A DNA stretch of 64,000 nucleotides, taken from NCBI GenBank assembly GCA_026184775.1, contig JANCYW010000004.1, forward strand, positions 186,001-250,000. Reading direction: 5' to 3'. Positions within the stretch are counted from its first letter, which is position 1; each line of letters starts with the position of its first letter. The notes below the pieces were generated by a model. The model saw only the letters and a program-made list of their open reading frames with translations, searched no databases and was not told the origin of the DNA. This DNA is from Cyanidium caldarium. Lineage: Eukaryota > Rhodophyta > Bangiophyceae > Cyanidiales > Cyanidiaceae. This document shows, piece by piece, positions 1-10,563 of this stretch. Both the position numbers and the translations under genes were made by a program.

Positions 1-2703
1 AAGCAGGAGCCGTCTCACGTGGAAAAGAGTCCCTTTCAGAGGGTCTCGTCTCGCGTGTTCACCCCGGAATCTTGTTCTCTGGTTATGTTGAAGAGCCCGA
101 CGCAAGAGGAGTACATTCGCGGCAGCCTGGGCGACGAGTCGGTCACGCTGCAGAGCATATGGGAGGCGGGGCGCAAGCGCTCGGGCGACACAATTCCAGT
201 CCAGGCGCTCGACTGTCCCATGCGGGCCGTGCGCGACTATATCTGTCTCCGCCTGGGGCTGCACGGTCTGCAGGAGGACGATTTCGGCCTGCAACTGCTG
301 GTGGACGGCCGCATGGTACCGCTGGCAGTGCGCGTGGCGGATGTGTTTACCTCGCGCGAGCGCCGCAACCACACCATGACGGTGGTGTACCGACTGGCGG
401 GTCTGGATGGCGAACCCACCGAGGAGGTGTTTCAGGCGCCGCGAGATGCTGAAGCGGATGCATCCGCTGCGAGGATTGTGGACGACCGAACGGATGCTGC
501 CTGTTTGCCCACCTTTCTGCGGTGCGCCGGGATGGAAGCGTTGTTGCAGATCGTGCACGCGGTGCCCGCCTCGGGCATGCGCCTGATTGCGGGCCTGTGG
601 GACAGTGCCATAGCGCACCACGCGGAATCACTTTCCTCAGGCCGACTCGAGCAGCATCTGCTGAATGCGGTGGCGCGGTTGACGTGCACGGTCGATGCGG
701 ATCGATGGCAAGCGGCCGACCGTCTGTTGGACTTGATGGAATCGCATCAAGGCCACCTGAATGCCGAGGCGCACGCTGCAGATGCGCCTTGGGCTCGGGC
801 GCTGACGGACGAGGCGCGCACCGCGCTGGCTCGATGTGTTGGCGCACCCGCTTCGCGGTTGTCGCTGGAGGCGTTGCCCACGCAACATCGGCAGTGGGCA
901 CAAACCCATCCCACGTTGCGCAGGGAGTTGGTGGTCATGCGGGCGTTGGGCTCCTGTTGTGCGGTGGAGCAGATCCTGTCGGTCATCGCGTCACACGTCT
1001 CCCCAATGGATGCGACGTCCGAAGCGTACCCTTGTCCAGGCGCGCTGGCGGCCATCGGATACCTGCTGCAGACGACGTCGCGACGGTGCTTGTTGCCGCT
1101 GCTGTGCAGCCGAGGCGTGGTGGTCACTTGGATCGCGTCGATACCTCGCCTGCATCGCTGCAGGGGTGATGATGGCTCGTCCGCGCATGCCCAACTCCTG
1201 CTGACGCTGCGCTTGTTGCAGACGTCGCTCGCCCGAGGCGACGAGGCGACCGTCAAACATATCGCTGAAATGCTCGATGACCCCGCGGTAGCCGAAACGT
1301 TGGTGCAGTTGGAACGCCACGCCAGCGCCGTGGGCGTGCTTGCCGAGGACATCTGCAATAAGGGAATGGCTGGGCGCACTCCCGGCAGTGCCTCCATTGC
1401 CGCCGCTCGACAGCGGCGCCTCGAGGCACGCAGGAGGGTCGCGGCCTGCGCCCGCCTGGAAGCCGAGCGGCGCATGCAGGCGCTCACCCGCCCAGAACGC
1501 CTGCAGCAATTGCTATCGCAACATGCCGTAGAGGGGAGTGCTGGCGACGCCGACCGCACAGCACTGCGTTGCGTGGTGTGCGGTGACGGGCACGGTCAGG
1601 AAGCGGGCACTGCTGACGGCCTCCTGACCGCCTACGTCTACAACGTCGTGGCGCTGCTGCAACCGGTGTCCATGACGCCCGCCCTACCGCTCCATGGCAC
1701 ACCCAACTGCCATCGCCCCGTGTTGCTGCGCGTTTGCAGCACCACCTCGCATTTCCACCTCATTCACGAGGCGTGCCATCGCCAGGCGGCGCTGATGGAC
1801 TGCCGGCGGCGGGTGCCGCGCAGCGAATGGGAGGGCGCGGCGTTGCGCAACTCGTGCACCCGCGCCAACTGCCTCCTGCCGCTGTGGGGCGGTGTGGACC
1901 ATATCGATTACGCCCGGCTGGCCGACGCGTACCTCGGTCACCTGGCACAGTGGATGGCGCCCGGGCCGACGCTACCGCCGCTGCCCACGCCGGTATCGGC
2001 AGCGGCGCGCGACCCCGCCAAGGTGTCCGCCGTACAGAAACTGGAGTGGTGTTTTGCGGCGCTGGCCCTGTCGCTGTGGCGCTTTGCCGCCTCGCCGGGC
2101 GGCAGCAACGTGTTCGCCGTGGAGAGCGGCGGCGGCGGATACGAGTCCAACGCTATGCTGCTGCCGCATCAGGTGGCGCTGGTGCTGTGGTGTGTGCGCA
2201 ACGCCGGCAACAGCGGCAGCGTAACGTTGACGGAAGACGCATCCGGCGTGGTGGCCGAACTGGTAACGACGTCCAGCAGCGGCCTTCTCCCGGAGGACAA
2301 CGGTTTGGCAGCGGTGTCTCGCGCCTCCAAACGACTGCGCGAGGCGGTGAATGTGTTGGTTGCGGACGCGCATGAGGTGGCGACGGAGACCGCGCAGACA
2401 CCGTCGATGCACCCAGACGGCACTGCGCCCATACGCCTCCTCTGGCGGTTCTGGCGGCATTTGGCCTACGCGTTGGTGCTGCTGAGCGAGAACGAGTGGC
2501 ACGCGGTGAGCGACACCTTTCGCGAGCTGTCGCAAAAGAGTCAAGTGGAGCCGCAACGTGAGCAGCGCGGCATGGCGTTTGTCGAGCGCTGTGTGGCCGC
2601 TTGGCGTCCCGGCGACGCCGATGCGCCGCACTTTCTCCATCGCTTGCGCGCTGGCGCGTCCGACCTGTACACGTTTACACAGACGAATGAGAGGAGGCTT
2701 TGA
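1..2703 (+). CDS. UBR4: UBR4-type E3 ubiquitin ligase, C-terminal part encoded as a separate gene (5' end open at the window edge)
   Basis: This is the C-terminal E3 module of the giant N-recognin UBR4 (BIG in plants, Pushover in flies). In the family this region recruits the E2 UBE2A and ubiquitinates N-degron and misfolded substrates. The frame is open to base 1. The first ATG is at 85, but family-like sequence (SPFQRVSSRVFTPES) lies before it, so the true start is probably outside the window. Counting from that ATG, the stretch QEEYIRG at about residue 6 and LQEDDFGLQLLV lower down match the start of the UBR4 C-terminal domain. The hemiRING zinc ligands are visible as C496-x2-C499 and H561-x2-C564, followed by EWEGAALRN and LLPLWG, which are signature strings of this domain. 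A GGGYESN motif lies near residue 700. It converges on the gene holding the rest of UBR4, with 78 bp between the stops. Identity is very secure; only the 5' limit is uncertain. Confidence 0.93.
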   Translation, partial: KQEPSHVEKSPFQRVSSRVFTPESCSLVMLKSPTQEEYIRGSLGDESVTLQSIWEAGRKRSGDTIPVQALDCPMRAVRDYICLRLGLHGLQEDDFGLQLLVDGRMVPLAVRVADVFTSRERRNHTMTVVYRLAGLDGEPTEEVFQAPRDAEADASAARIVDDRTDAACLPTFLRCAGMEALLQIVHAVPASGMRLIAGLWDSAIAHHAESLSSGRLEQHLLNAVARLTCTVDADRWQAADRLLDLMESHQGHLNAEAHAADAPWARALTDEARTALARCVGAPASRLSLEALPTQHRQWAQTHPTLRRELVVMRALGSCCAVEQILSVIASHVSPMDATSEAYPCPGALAAIGYLLQTTSRRCLLPLLCSRGVVVTWIASIPRLHRCRGDDGSSAHAQLLLTLRLLQTSLARGDEATVKHIAEMLDDPAVAETLVQLERHASAVGVLAEDICNKGMAGRTPGSASIAAARQRRLEARRRVAACARLEAERRMQALTRPERLQQLLSQHAVEGSAGDADRTALRCVVCGDGHGQEAGTADGLLTAYVYNVVALLQPVSMTPALPLHGTPNCHRPVLLRVCSTTSHFHLIHEACHRQAALMDCRRRVPRSEWEGAALRNSCTRANCLLPLWGGVDHIDYARLADAYLGHLAQWMAPGPTLPPLPTPVSAAARDPAKVSAVQKLEWCFAALALSLWRFAASPGGSNVFAVESGGGGYESNAMLLPHQVALVLWCVRNAGNSGSVTLTEDASGVVAELVTTSSSGLLPEDNGLAAVSRASKRLREAVNVLVADAHEVATETAQTPSMHPDGTAPIRLLWRFWRHLAYALVLLSENEWHAVSDTFRELSQKSQVEPQREQRGMAFVERCVAAWRPGDADAPHFLHRLRAGASDLYTFTQTNERRL

Positions 2704-2781
2704 GGCGGCATTGCGCACCTCTGTCCGTATGCAGCCTGGACGGATGCCCGATCGATGGACCGGTGTGTATGCTATCCGGCG

Positions 2782-5700
2782 TCACTCGCATAAAGGACCG
2801 CTCGGTGCCCACCGCCACAACTGCGCCGCCGCATACCGCTGCATGACGCACGACAGCGTCTCATCGTGGGTGGCCCAGTGCCGCAGTACACGCGCCACCC
2901 GGTCCGCGCAAGGACGGTGCTGCGCCCGGGCCTGCAACAGCACGTACGCGTCACACAGCCAGGTCGCCGCGCGCACTTTCACCGCCCGTTCGGTGGGCGG
3001 AGGCGGCATCGCCTGCAGCACTTGCGCCCACTGCTCCAGCGCGGCTGCGGCCACGCGGACGTCCCCGGCGATGCGGGAGAGGCCGGCGTCCCAGTGCGGC
3101 AACCACCACCCGCTGCGGCGCACCGCCTCCACCGCCTGCATGCCGTGTGCGAACCGTCGTATCCAGCAGCACATATCCAGCAGCAGCGCCGAGCGCAACC
3201 GAGTGGCCAGCGGATGCTCCAGCGGCAGTGGTATCGACAGCAGCTCCGTGTACGCTCGCAGTACGCCCACCTGCCCGGTGCGGCGCACCCATTCCACACC
3301 ACCCAATAGGAGACGCGGGTCATACACGCGTAGGTGCTGCCAGTGAGGTCGGTTCGATAGGGCCTGGCGCGCCGACGTCCGCAGCCGTCCGAAGAGCGGT
3401 TGGAAGAGCATTCGGACGGGGAGCGCGTGCGTGTGGCTGACCCACACCGGCCATCGGCCGCGTGATGCATGCAAGATGCTCCAGCCGGCGCGTTGCCATT
3501 GCGCCCACACCCAACGCCGCACCCACAAGTGCACGGCGCACTGCACCGAGATAGGCACGCTGTCCGCCTCGGCCGAAAGCGCATCGTTCGGCTCTCGCAC
3601 ACTCGATGCCGCCAGACACGTCTCCAGGGGCGCACCAGCCGGCCACACCTCCATCCGTCCGTCTCCCTCAGCGCACCACAGCTGCCACCATCGCGCGCAC
3701 ATCTCCGCGGGCTCCCGCGCACCACTTTTCTCCCCGCGTTGAACACCTTCCTCACACCGCCACAGCACGTTCAGTGCGTCCACACTCTGCTGCAATGCAC
3801 ACCGGATGCAACACGTCACGGTGCGGTCGCGGGCGTATACTCGCTGCCCGTCTCCCTGTGCATCAGCAGCGGCCACACAGTAGACGTACCACAGCTTCTC
3901 CGACGACATCTCGCCAGCCGCCTTCCCCTCCTCCTCAGCGCCATCGACATGAGCCGTCAACAGCGCGTCCAGCACGGCATCGCGATAGAGGCCATACGTG
4001 CGACCGTCTCGGGTCGGCCGCACCACCGGCCGCGTCCACAAATGCACGCGATACCGACAGTGCCGCGAACTGCCACATTCGGCACACAGAAACGCATCCA
4101 ACTGGTCAAAGTGAATGTAACGACACACGCGACACTGATACACGTTCTCGTGGCAGTGCGCACACATCCCCGAGCGCTCACGGGTCAGGCGCGAGCACCG
4201 CAGACACAGCACCGCTTCGGTGCCCGGCGGTAACGCCCCGCTGAAATGCTCCATGCGCAACCGTAGGGCGTCGGCTCGCACGGCCGACGGCAGAGACGGC
4301 TGCCGTCCGACGGCCGCACCCGACGCCGTCCAGTACAGTGTGCAGAACGGCTGCCACGGCGCCTCGCCCTCAGCATCCGCCACGGCCACGGCAGGCGGTT
4401 GCACGGCGCCGCACGCATACTCCACCCGCACCCGCCGCAGTCGCCGGCTGGTGAAAGTCTCCAACACTTCCACGGCCACAGCGCCCACATACTGGGTGCT
4501 GTGAAACACACAGGTGATGCTGTCGGCGGTGTACCACACGCGCCGACATACATCGGCCGGTTGGTGATCCAGCAGGCCAGTATCCAACAGCTCGCCGCTA
4601 TCGCGCACCATGACGGCGCCGGTGTCCGTCAGGCGTACTCGCTCTGCCAGCGCCCAGGCGGCATCGCGGCGACAGCGAGCACAGCGCTCGGAGGCGAGGA
4701 GGAAGCCGCGGCGGGCGTCGAGCTCCAGGCGTCGGTGCTGCGGATGAAACGCGGTGCATCGCTCCAGCAGCCAACGCGGCACCGCCGAGGCCAGCGGTGC
4801 ACTGCGGGAGAGCCAGTGTTGCGCGAGTGGGTATGCGCGCCGTCGCCAGGGCAAGGCACGGCACCCTGGACAGTGACAACGCCACACCGTGTCCAGCGCC
4901 GATAACAGCAAGTCGGCGATAGGCGCGTACCGCGCCGCGTCCAACAGCGCCTCCCACCACGTCTGCCATGCCGACGGGGACGCCGCGTGCAATGCTGTGC
5001 ACGAGCTCGTCAGCAGGCGCTCCACCTCGACGTCGAACGCCCGAGACGGGAGCGTCCCCGACGACAAGGCGCCAAACGCCTCCGGAAAACGGGGCAGCAG
5101 CTGCGGCAGCTGTCGCACTGCGCATCCTCGTCGCAGTGCCCGCAAGAGGCGAGCACCCGCGTGCCACTCGCCCAGCTCGGCCGTCAGCGCCGCCAACGCC
5201 ACCACCATCCGGATGCTGTGCGGCGTCTGCTTCAGCGCCATCGTCCACATTTCCGGCTCCCGTTCCGCCAGTGCCATAAAGAGAAGGGAAAAGTTGTTCA
5301 CGCTGACCACCACCTCTCGGCGAATAGACGATACTGCGTCAGGTGCACCACCTCGCCACAGTCGACGCTGCAACATGCGTACTTGCGCATGGCCATACGC
5401 CAACGCCGCATCATGCACCGTCCGCATCGCAGAGTCGCTGCTACTGTCGCCGTACAGCTCCCGCAACAACGGAAACGATGCGCACGCTGGCCAGTGGGCC
5501 ACACGGCATCGCACCAAGTACGCTGACAACGCCGACGCCAACTGGGCACGCAACATCGTCCGCACGGGGGCGCCATCGTCCAGGACGCTCACCGCGCACC
5601 GCAGACCCTGGGTCAGTGCCTCCACTCGATACATCACGCTGTCCGTGACCCAGGGTGACGCGTCACTCACCATCGTCAGGCATGTTCGCACGATGTCGAC

Positions 5701-8700
5701 GGCCTGCACGAGCGTCCGAGCGTCGACAGCGCTCACCTCGCCCTCACCGGCGCACTGCGGAGCGGCATCCCGTTCCCGTCGCCCCAAACCAGCCGGCACC
5801 GCGCGCCACAATGCCCACGGCTGCCACTGCCCATCGCCGAGGCTGTCGCTGGCGCTTTCGGCCACGTGCGACCACACCCAGTGCCGTAACCGCACCACCG
5901 TCCCGCACCACTGGGTGATGCACGCGTGATACAGCGATGCCGACGGCGACTTCAGCAGCCGCGCAACAACGTGGTCGGCGAGATGCAGCGCATGCTCAGG
6001 ACATTCGACGCGCTCCGTGCGAATCGGGTCGCCGTGAGCATCCACGAGGTCGCTCAGCGCCGCCAGCACGTAGACCACGTAGGCGACCACCCTATTGTCG
6101 TATGCAATCTCATCGGTTGCCGACGCCTCTCGCATCCGCACCATCGCCGAGCACACCGCATCCCGCACCACAGCCGACGGATGCAACAAGCCGCATCGCA
6201 GCAACACTTGCCCACCGAGCGTTGTCGATGTCCACAGGCACCGCACCGCCGACTCCACCACATGGCGATGCCGCTCCCAATATGCCATGTCGTATGCATT
6301 CGCTGCCGCCCACGAGTCCGTCCATGCTCCGAAGCTGCGCCATACCAGCCGCCGACCCGCCGCCACCTCCTCAGGCCGCGAATCGCTGGCGCTCGCCAAC
6401 CACTGACCGAAACCGAGGTCGCACAACCGGTCACCCGCACTGGCATCACTCGGCGCGTCTCGTTGAGGGTGTGCCCACCGTTGCCGCGCCACCTCCGTCC
6501 GGGCGACTGCGAGCGCTCGTCGCATCATCGCTGTATCCCGATCAGCCAGTACCCAAAGCGCATCTTGCAGTGCCATCCGTCGTGCTCGATCGATCGCGGT
6601 GCCGTGTGGCGCATACGCATACCACTGCTCCGCCGCCACCGCCGAGCACAGAGCCGTAACCGCCTCCCTGTCCACCGGCAACGACTGGCCTCCCAAGCGG
6701 GCAGCGAAGGCGAGCACCACCGCCAAATGCAGACCGCACACCGAGTGCCATTCTGTCGACGCACACGCTCCAGCGACGGCAGCATCCGCCGCCTCCCGCG
6801 ATGCGTCTCCCTCCCGTTCGGCCCCGGTAGCCACGTCGTCGTCCACGCCGTGCACCGCCATCTCCTCGATCGCCAAGTAGACCCCGCCAACACTTTGCGA
6901 CTCGCCACCCGTCGGTGAGACCTCCAGCTCCATCTCCCAGCAACTCATCTCCTGCATCACTTGTTGCCGATTCTCCACGCACAACGTGCACCACCGATAA
7001 ACACCGCGTCGTCGCGGCGGCGCTCCCGCCGATGTACGCAGGAACGACGCCTCCGACCGTTGGCCGCGCGCCGATAGACGCAGCACGTAGGAGGAGGAGC
7101 TGGTGGTGGTGGTGGTGGTGGTGATTTCCGTCACACTGGTGCTATCCTCTTGCACAGGGAGCAGCGCCACGCGCAAGCGCACGCCGCCGATGTGTGCCCG
7201 CCCAGCAGTGTCCCGCACCATCAATCGCGCTCGCCGAGCCGCCGGCCCGAACCGGAGCAGGTACCGCGCGGACGATACCGCCTCCGGTGGCAACTCCATC
7301 GCGGCCGCCCCCGCATCCGCCAGTTCGCCGTCGACAGCGACGCGCTCCGCATCCAACACCGGCACACACTCGAACACACCCCACGGAGCGTCCTCCACAT
7401 GGAGCGGCCATGGCGATGGCCCTCGCGGCAGCCACCGTCGCTCCTCAGGAGCGCTCTGCAAAGACACCACGTGCGCAGAGGCGTCAGTCAGCATAACCAG
7501 CAACGTGCACGTGTAGCCGTCGCCCGCAGGATCGTTGTTCCCCTCGGAGAGCAACGTTGCGTTGGCGTATTGCACTCCAGCGGCGGACCGTACCGCATGC
7601 AGCTCCGAGGCGCTGGGGATCACCGACACCGCCAAACGACGACGGTGATCCGGTCGCCCCCACTGACCGCGTAGTGGCGCGTCCCCCTCGCCCAATATGT
7701 GCAACAGCACCACCGACCGACGATACACCAGCACCAACGTCTCCCAGGTGGCGGTGCTCACCCGCTCCGGCAAACACTGACATTGTGGTGGCGGTGGTGG
7801 TGGTAGTGACGCCGGCGAGGGCGCTGCAATGCCATGCGACGGCCTCACCATCAGCAACGTGTCGCCATTGTCCTCGACCACCATCCGCTGGATGGCGTCC
7901 GACGCGATACCAGCGCCCGACCGCACCGGTGCAGCATTCAGCAGGTGCACTTGGCCGTCCTCCCCGAACGACAACAGCACGCTGCGATCACGGCTCCAAT
8001 GCAGAAAGCGAGTGCCGGTGGACACGCGAGCGATAGGTGACCAGTCGATGACCGCGACATCCTCGCCTCGTTGCAACTCTCCAGCCACACACCGCCTGCC
8101 GTACAACACACCGTCGTCAGTGACACCGAACAGCCACAGCACCGGCACCGCCTCCTCATCCCGCTCGACGGCGTAGGTGATGGCGCTCAGCGGTAACGCC
8201 GCTGCATTCCCGCTCTCCTCAGGCGTGGCCGCCGGTGCCCAACCGAACCACATCGTCTCCGCGCACATCTCATACGGATCGTGAAGCTCACCGACACAAT
8301 CTCTCTCCTGAAACGGATCGTCCTCCGTTCCACTCGTCTCCTGCCGCGTCCGCCAGCACCGTTCACAACGGCAGGCGTAAGGCAGACGCGTCAGCTGCAG
8401 ACAGGTGCGCGACTCCCCCAGCAGCAGCACGACCCCGTCCTCATACTCATCCAGCCACATCGCCTCGCCGACGTGCTCGCCATTGTCGAGGTAGAAGAGG
8501 TCGGCGGCCACGCTCGCCGCAATTCGGTCGGGAGATGTCGAGTCCGGACCACTCGTCGCAATGCTCGCTCGCGCCGCCGCGGTGTCGTCGCTGAGCGAGC
8601 GCGCCGACGGCGCCAATGCGCCACTCACCTGACGGCTCGGCGAGCGTGCACGCGGCCGCCGCAGTGCCGAACGTTCTACCATAAAGGCATCGGTGTCGGT

Positions 8701-10563
8701 GGGCGGTGGACTAGCCGATTGCGACAACGCCCGAGTGGGCGACATCGGTGACGAAACAGCGCCCGATGCGATCCAGTCGTCATCCGCAGCATCGATCGAA
8801 GCGGCAGTTCTATCCAGACCCAAATCATCCCACCGGGCCGACATATCCATGGCGGAAGCGGTGCTCTGGCTCGCCTTTGGTCTCGTCAGCGCGCACGACA
8901 GCACCCGACAGAGGCCCGGTCGGTGACCGAGCAACAGTAAACATCTCGGCCGGCGCTGCGACCAACGCAGCTGGCGCGCACAGGCACTCATCATCACCCG
9001 TTGGTGGCCGCGCAGATCAGCGATCCACTCCACCTGCAAGGAGGAGGAGGAGGAGGGAATATGCGAAGACGCCTGGCGGGTTGTCAGAGATTGGGGGACA
9101 GACGCGTCGGGCTTCTCGAAAGGGACGGCTCTCGCGATCCCGACAAAACGCACCGCCAAACCATCCGCCAGACACACCAAGGCAGGTTCGCGCTCGCCAT
9201 CTCCGCCTCTCGCCACTGGCAGCTGCGCATCCAGGCCGAGCGTCGCCACAGTGTCACCGATATCACCGGAGCGAGCCCGCTGCAATCGCTCACCGCTCCG
9301 TGCGTGCATCTCTCTCTTCCATGGTGCCAGCCAATGCACATGCGGTGGCTGGATGGGAGGCGTACGTACCCCCAAACACCAGCGGCTGACACCCAGCGCC
9401 AACTGGCGTACGCTGGCTGCAGACGCCAGCGGCACTTGCTCGCCAATGCTCGCGCGCGTCATCCGTGCGCACAACTGCCGGAGCGGGCATAGTAGCCCGT
9501 TCAGTTCATTCCATTCATCAGCCTCCATCGGGTCTGCCGCCGGTGGCGGCAACTGCAGCTGACCGGCACCGCAATCGCAAAAGAATCGGCTGTATTTGGC
9601 ATACACCACTTGATGGCCGCGATGGCAGATGCGCGCGCAGCTGCTGCAGACGCCCGCGCTCTCCTCCGGCGCGCAGGTGTAACAAAAGTACCAGTGCTGC
9701 CGGTGAAAACTCCTCCCGGTCTGCGCGAAAGAGCACGGCGATGATCGGCAGGTGTTGCTAGATGGTGCGCTCGCCATACGACGATCCTCCGTCAACGCTC
9801 GATACAGAGCTGCTGGATCGAATGTGTCGTCCACCGGCGCCGATGCGGTAACTGCATCAGGGCCCTCGCTCTGCAACGCGGCCAGCACTGCACACGTCTC
9901 CAGATGCAAAGCCGCCGCCGCTGCCGCCGCCTCATCTGCCTCTTCCAGCAACGCCGCGATGCGCGCCGCTGCTGTGTCCGACAGCGTCTGGCGCACCACC
10001 GGCAACAGCACCGTATGCAACAGGCAGCACAGAAAGTACAGCGTGCGGCTACTTGGGGTGTCGCTCACCTGCTCCGCAATCCGGTCCAGGAGGCTGCGAG
10101 AGACCGACGGCAGCGCGGCCGCGCCCTGGGCCGTCAACCTGATCACCAACCAGATGGAAGCCAGCCACGGCACTGGGGTACACGGCGACGCGGCGTGCAT
10201 GGCGTCGCGTGGCGTGGCCTCGCCCCAGAACCGCTCTAATTGATTCGCAAAGGCGTTCAAGGTATCCATCGCGGCCGACCGGCACGCTGACTGCTCCCCC
10301 TCTCCTTCCGACGCCGACACCATCTCGGCGGCTTGTCGATACAAGCACCACCGGTCTCGCAATATCCGCCAGCTGTCTTCCGTGCCACCGTCGAGTGCTC
10401 GCTGGAGCACACCCTCTGGCGCGCCGTCGAGACGCGCCGCCTCGCACACCACCTCCCAAACCGCGGTGTCGCCTCCATCAGATAGGAGTGGCGGCTCTTT
10501 TGGAAACGCAGCGTGGAACCGCTGCAGTAATTCGCTTATGCCGAGAGTGTGCGCGGGTTCCAT
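2782..10563 (-). CDS. UBR4: UBR4-type N-recognin, N-terminal and central part with UBR box (2,593 aa)
   Basis: Giant protein holding the substrate-receptor part of UBR4. The UBR box spans about residues 275-332; it contains QHWYFCYTC, a CHRGHQVVYAKY segment and FFCDCGAG, which is nearly the human UBR4 box, and in the family it binds type 1 and 2 N-degrons. A second UBR4-specific zinc region lies at about 2120-2173 (C2120-x2-C2123, then ENVYQCRVC and FLCAECG). The middle is repetitive helical and beta-propeller-like sequence with a Thr-run near residue 1147. Human UBR4 has about 1,650 residues before its box; here there are only 275, so the N-terminus is short. The family C-terminal E3 module is missing from this ORF and lies on the opposite strand at 1-2703. 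The last 60 or so residues show no clear family match and may be sequence gained at a breakpoint. The ATG at 10563 is the only sensible start. Confidence 0.95.
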   Translation of the reverse strand: MEPAHTLGISELLQRFHAAFPKEPPLLSDGGDTAVWEVVCEAARLDGAPEGVLQRALDGGTEDSWRILRDRWCLYRQAAEMVSASEGEGEQSACRSAAMDTLNAFANQLERFWGEATPRDAMHAASPCTPVPWLASIWLVIRLTAQGAAALPSVSRSLLDRIAEQVSDTPSSRTLYFLCCLLHTVLLPVVRQTLSDTAAARIAALLEEADEAAAAAAALHLETCAVLAALQSEGPDAVTASAPVDDTFDPAALYRALTEDRRMASAPSSNTCRSSPCSFAQTGRSFHRQHWYFCYTCAPEESAGVCSSCARICHRGHQVVYAKYSRFFCDCGAGQLQLPPPAADPMEADEWNELNGLLCPLRQLCARMTRASIGEQVPLASAASVRQLALGVSRWCLGVRTPPIQPPHVHWLAPWKREMHARSGERLQRARSGDIGDTVATLGLDAQLPVARGGDGEREPALVCLADGLAVRFVGIARAVPFEKPDASVPQSLTTRQASSHIPSSSSSLQVEWIADLRGHQRVMMSACARQLRWSQRRPRCLLLLGHRPGLCRVLSCALTRPKASQSTASAMDMSARWDDLGLDRTAASIDAADDDWIASGAVSSPMSPTRALSQSASPPPTDTDAFMVERSALRRPRARSPSRQVSGALAPSARSLSDDTAAARASIATSGPDSTSPDRIAASVAADLFYLDNGEHVGEAMWLDEYEDGVVLLLGESRTCLQLTRLPYACRCERCWRTRQETSGTEDDPFQERDCVGELHDPYEMCAETMWFGWAPAATPEESGNAAALPLSAITYAVERDEEAVPVLWLFGVTDDGVLYGRRCVAGELQRGEDVAVIDWSPIARVSTGTRFLHWSRDRSVLLSFGEDGQVHLLNAAPVRSGAGIASDAIQRMVVEDNGDTLLMVRPSHGIAAPSPASLPPPPPPQCQCLPERVSTATWETLVLVYRRSVVLLHILGEGDAPLRGQWGRPDHRRRLAVSVIPSASELHAVRSAAGVQYANATLLSEGNNDPAGDGYTCTLLVMLTDASAHVVSLQSAPEERRWLPRGPSPWPLHVEDAPWGVFECVPVLDAERVAVDGELADAGAAAMELPPEAVSSARYLLRFGPAARRARLMVRDTAGRAHIGGVRLRVALLPVQEDSTSVTEITTTTTTTSSSSYVLRLSARGQRSEASFLRTSAGAPPRRRGVYRWCTLCVENRQQVMQEMSCWEMELEVSPTGGESQSVGGVYLAIEEMAVHGVDDDVATGAEREGDASREAADAAVAGACASTEWHSVCGLHLAVVLAFAARLGGQSLPVDREAVTALCSAVAAEQWYAYAPHGTAIDRARRMALQDALWVLADRDTAMMRRALAVARTEVARQRWAHPQRDAPSDASAGDRLCDLGFGQWLASASDSRPEEVAAGRRLVWRSFGAWTDSWAAANAYDMAYWERHRHVVESAVRCLWTSTTLGGQVLLRCGLLHPSAVVRDAVCSAMVRMREASATDEIAYDNRVVAYVVYVLAALSDLVDAHGDPIRTERVECPEHALHLADHVVARLLKSPSASLYHACITQWCGTVVRLRHWVWSHVAESASDSLGDGQWQPWALWRAVPAGLGRRERDAAPQCAGEGEVSAVDARTLVQAVDIVRTCLTMVSDASPWVTDSVMYRVEALTQGLRCAVSVLDDGAPVRTMLRAQLASALSAYLVRCRVAHWPACASFPLLRELYGDSSSDSAMRTVHDAALAYGHAQVRMLQRRLWRGGAPDAVSSIRREVVVSVNNFSLLFMALAEREPEMWTMALKQTPHSIRMVVALAALTAELGEWHAGARLLRALRRGCAVRQLPQLLPRFPEAFGALSSGTLPSRAFDVEVERLLTSSCTALHAASPSAWQTWWEALLDAARYAPIADLLLSALDTVWRCHCPGCRALPWRRRAYPLAQHWLSRSAPLASAVPRWLLERCTAFHPQHRRLELDARRGFLLASERCARCRRDAAWALAERVRLTDTGAVMVRDSGELLDTGLLDHQPADVCRRVWYTADSITCVFHSTQYVGAVAVEVLETFTSRRLRRVRVEYACGAVQPPAVAVADAEGEAPWQPFCTLYWTASGAAVGRQPSLPSAVRADALRLRMEHFSGALPPGTEAVLCLRCSRLTRERSGMCAHCHENVYQCRVCRYIHFDQLDAFLCAECGSSRHCRYRVHLWTRPVVRPTRDGRTYGLYRDAVLDALLTAHVDGAEEEGKAAGEMSSEKLWYVYCVAAADAQGDGQRVYARDRTVTCCIRCALQQSVDALNVLWRCEEGVQRGEKSGAREPAEMCARWWQLWCAEGDGRMEVWPAGAPLETCLAASSVREPNDALSAEADSVPISVQCAVHLWVRRWVWAQWQRAGWSILHASRGRWPVWVSHTHALPVRMLFQPLFGRLRTSARQALSNRPHWQHLRVYDPRLLLGGVEWVRRTGQVGVLRAYTELLSIPLPLEHPLATRLRSALLLDMCCWIRRFAHGMQAVEAVRRSGWWLPHWDAGLSRIAGDVRVAAAALEQWAQVLQAMPPPPTERAVKVRAATWLCDAYVLLQARAQHRPCADRVARVLRHWATHDETLSCVMQRYAAAQLWRWAPSGPLCE
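7101..7123. repeat. GGT trinucleotide microsatellite inside the UBR4 N-terminal gene
   Basis: Seven to eight tandem GGT units on the plus strand. On the coding (minus) strand they read ACC and encode a run of threonines, followed by serines, in a low-complexity linker of the UBR4 N-terminal protein. Likely length-polymorphic; no function is implied. Confidence 0.8.

Noticed and set aside
2558-3755. Several 150-260-codon ORFs on both strands at the convergent UBR4 ends
   Set aside because: They are other-frame readings of the two UBR4 genes with no conserved content.
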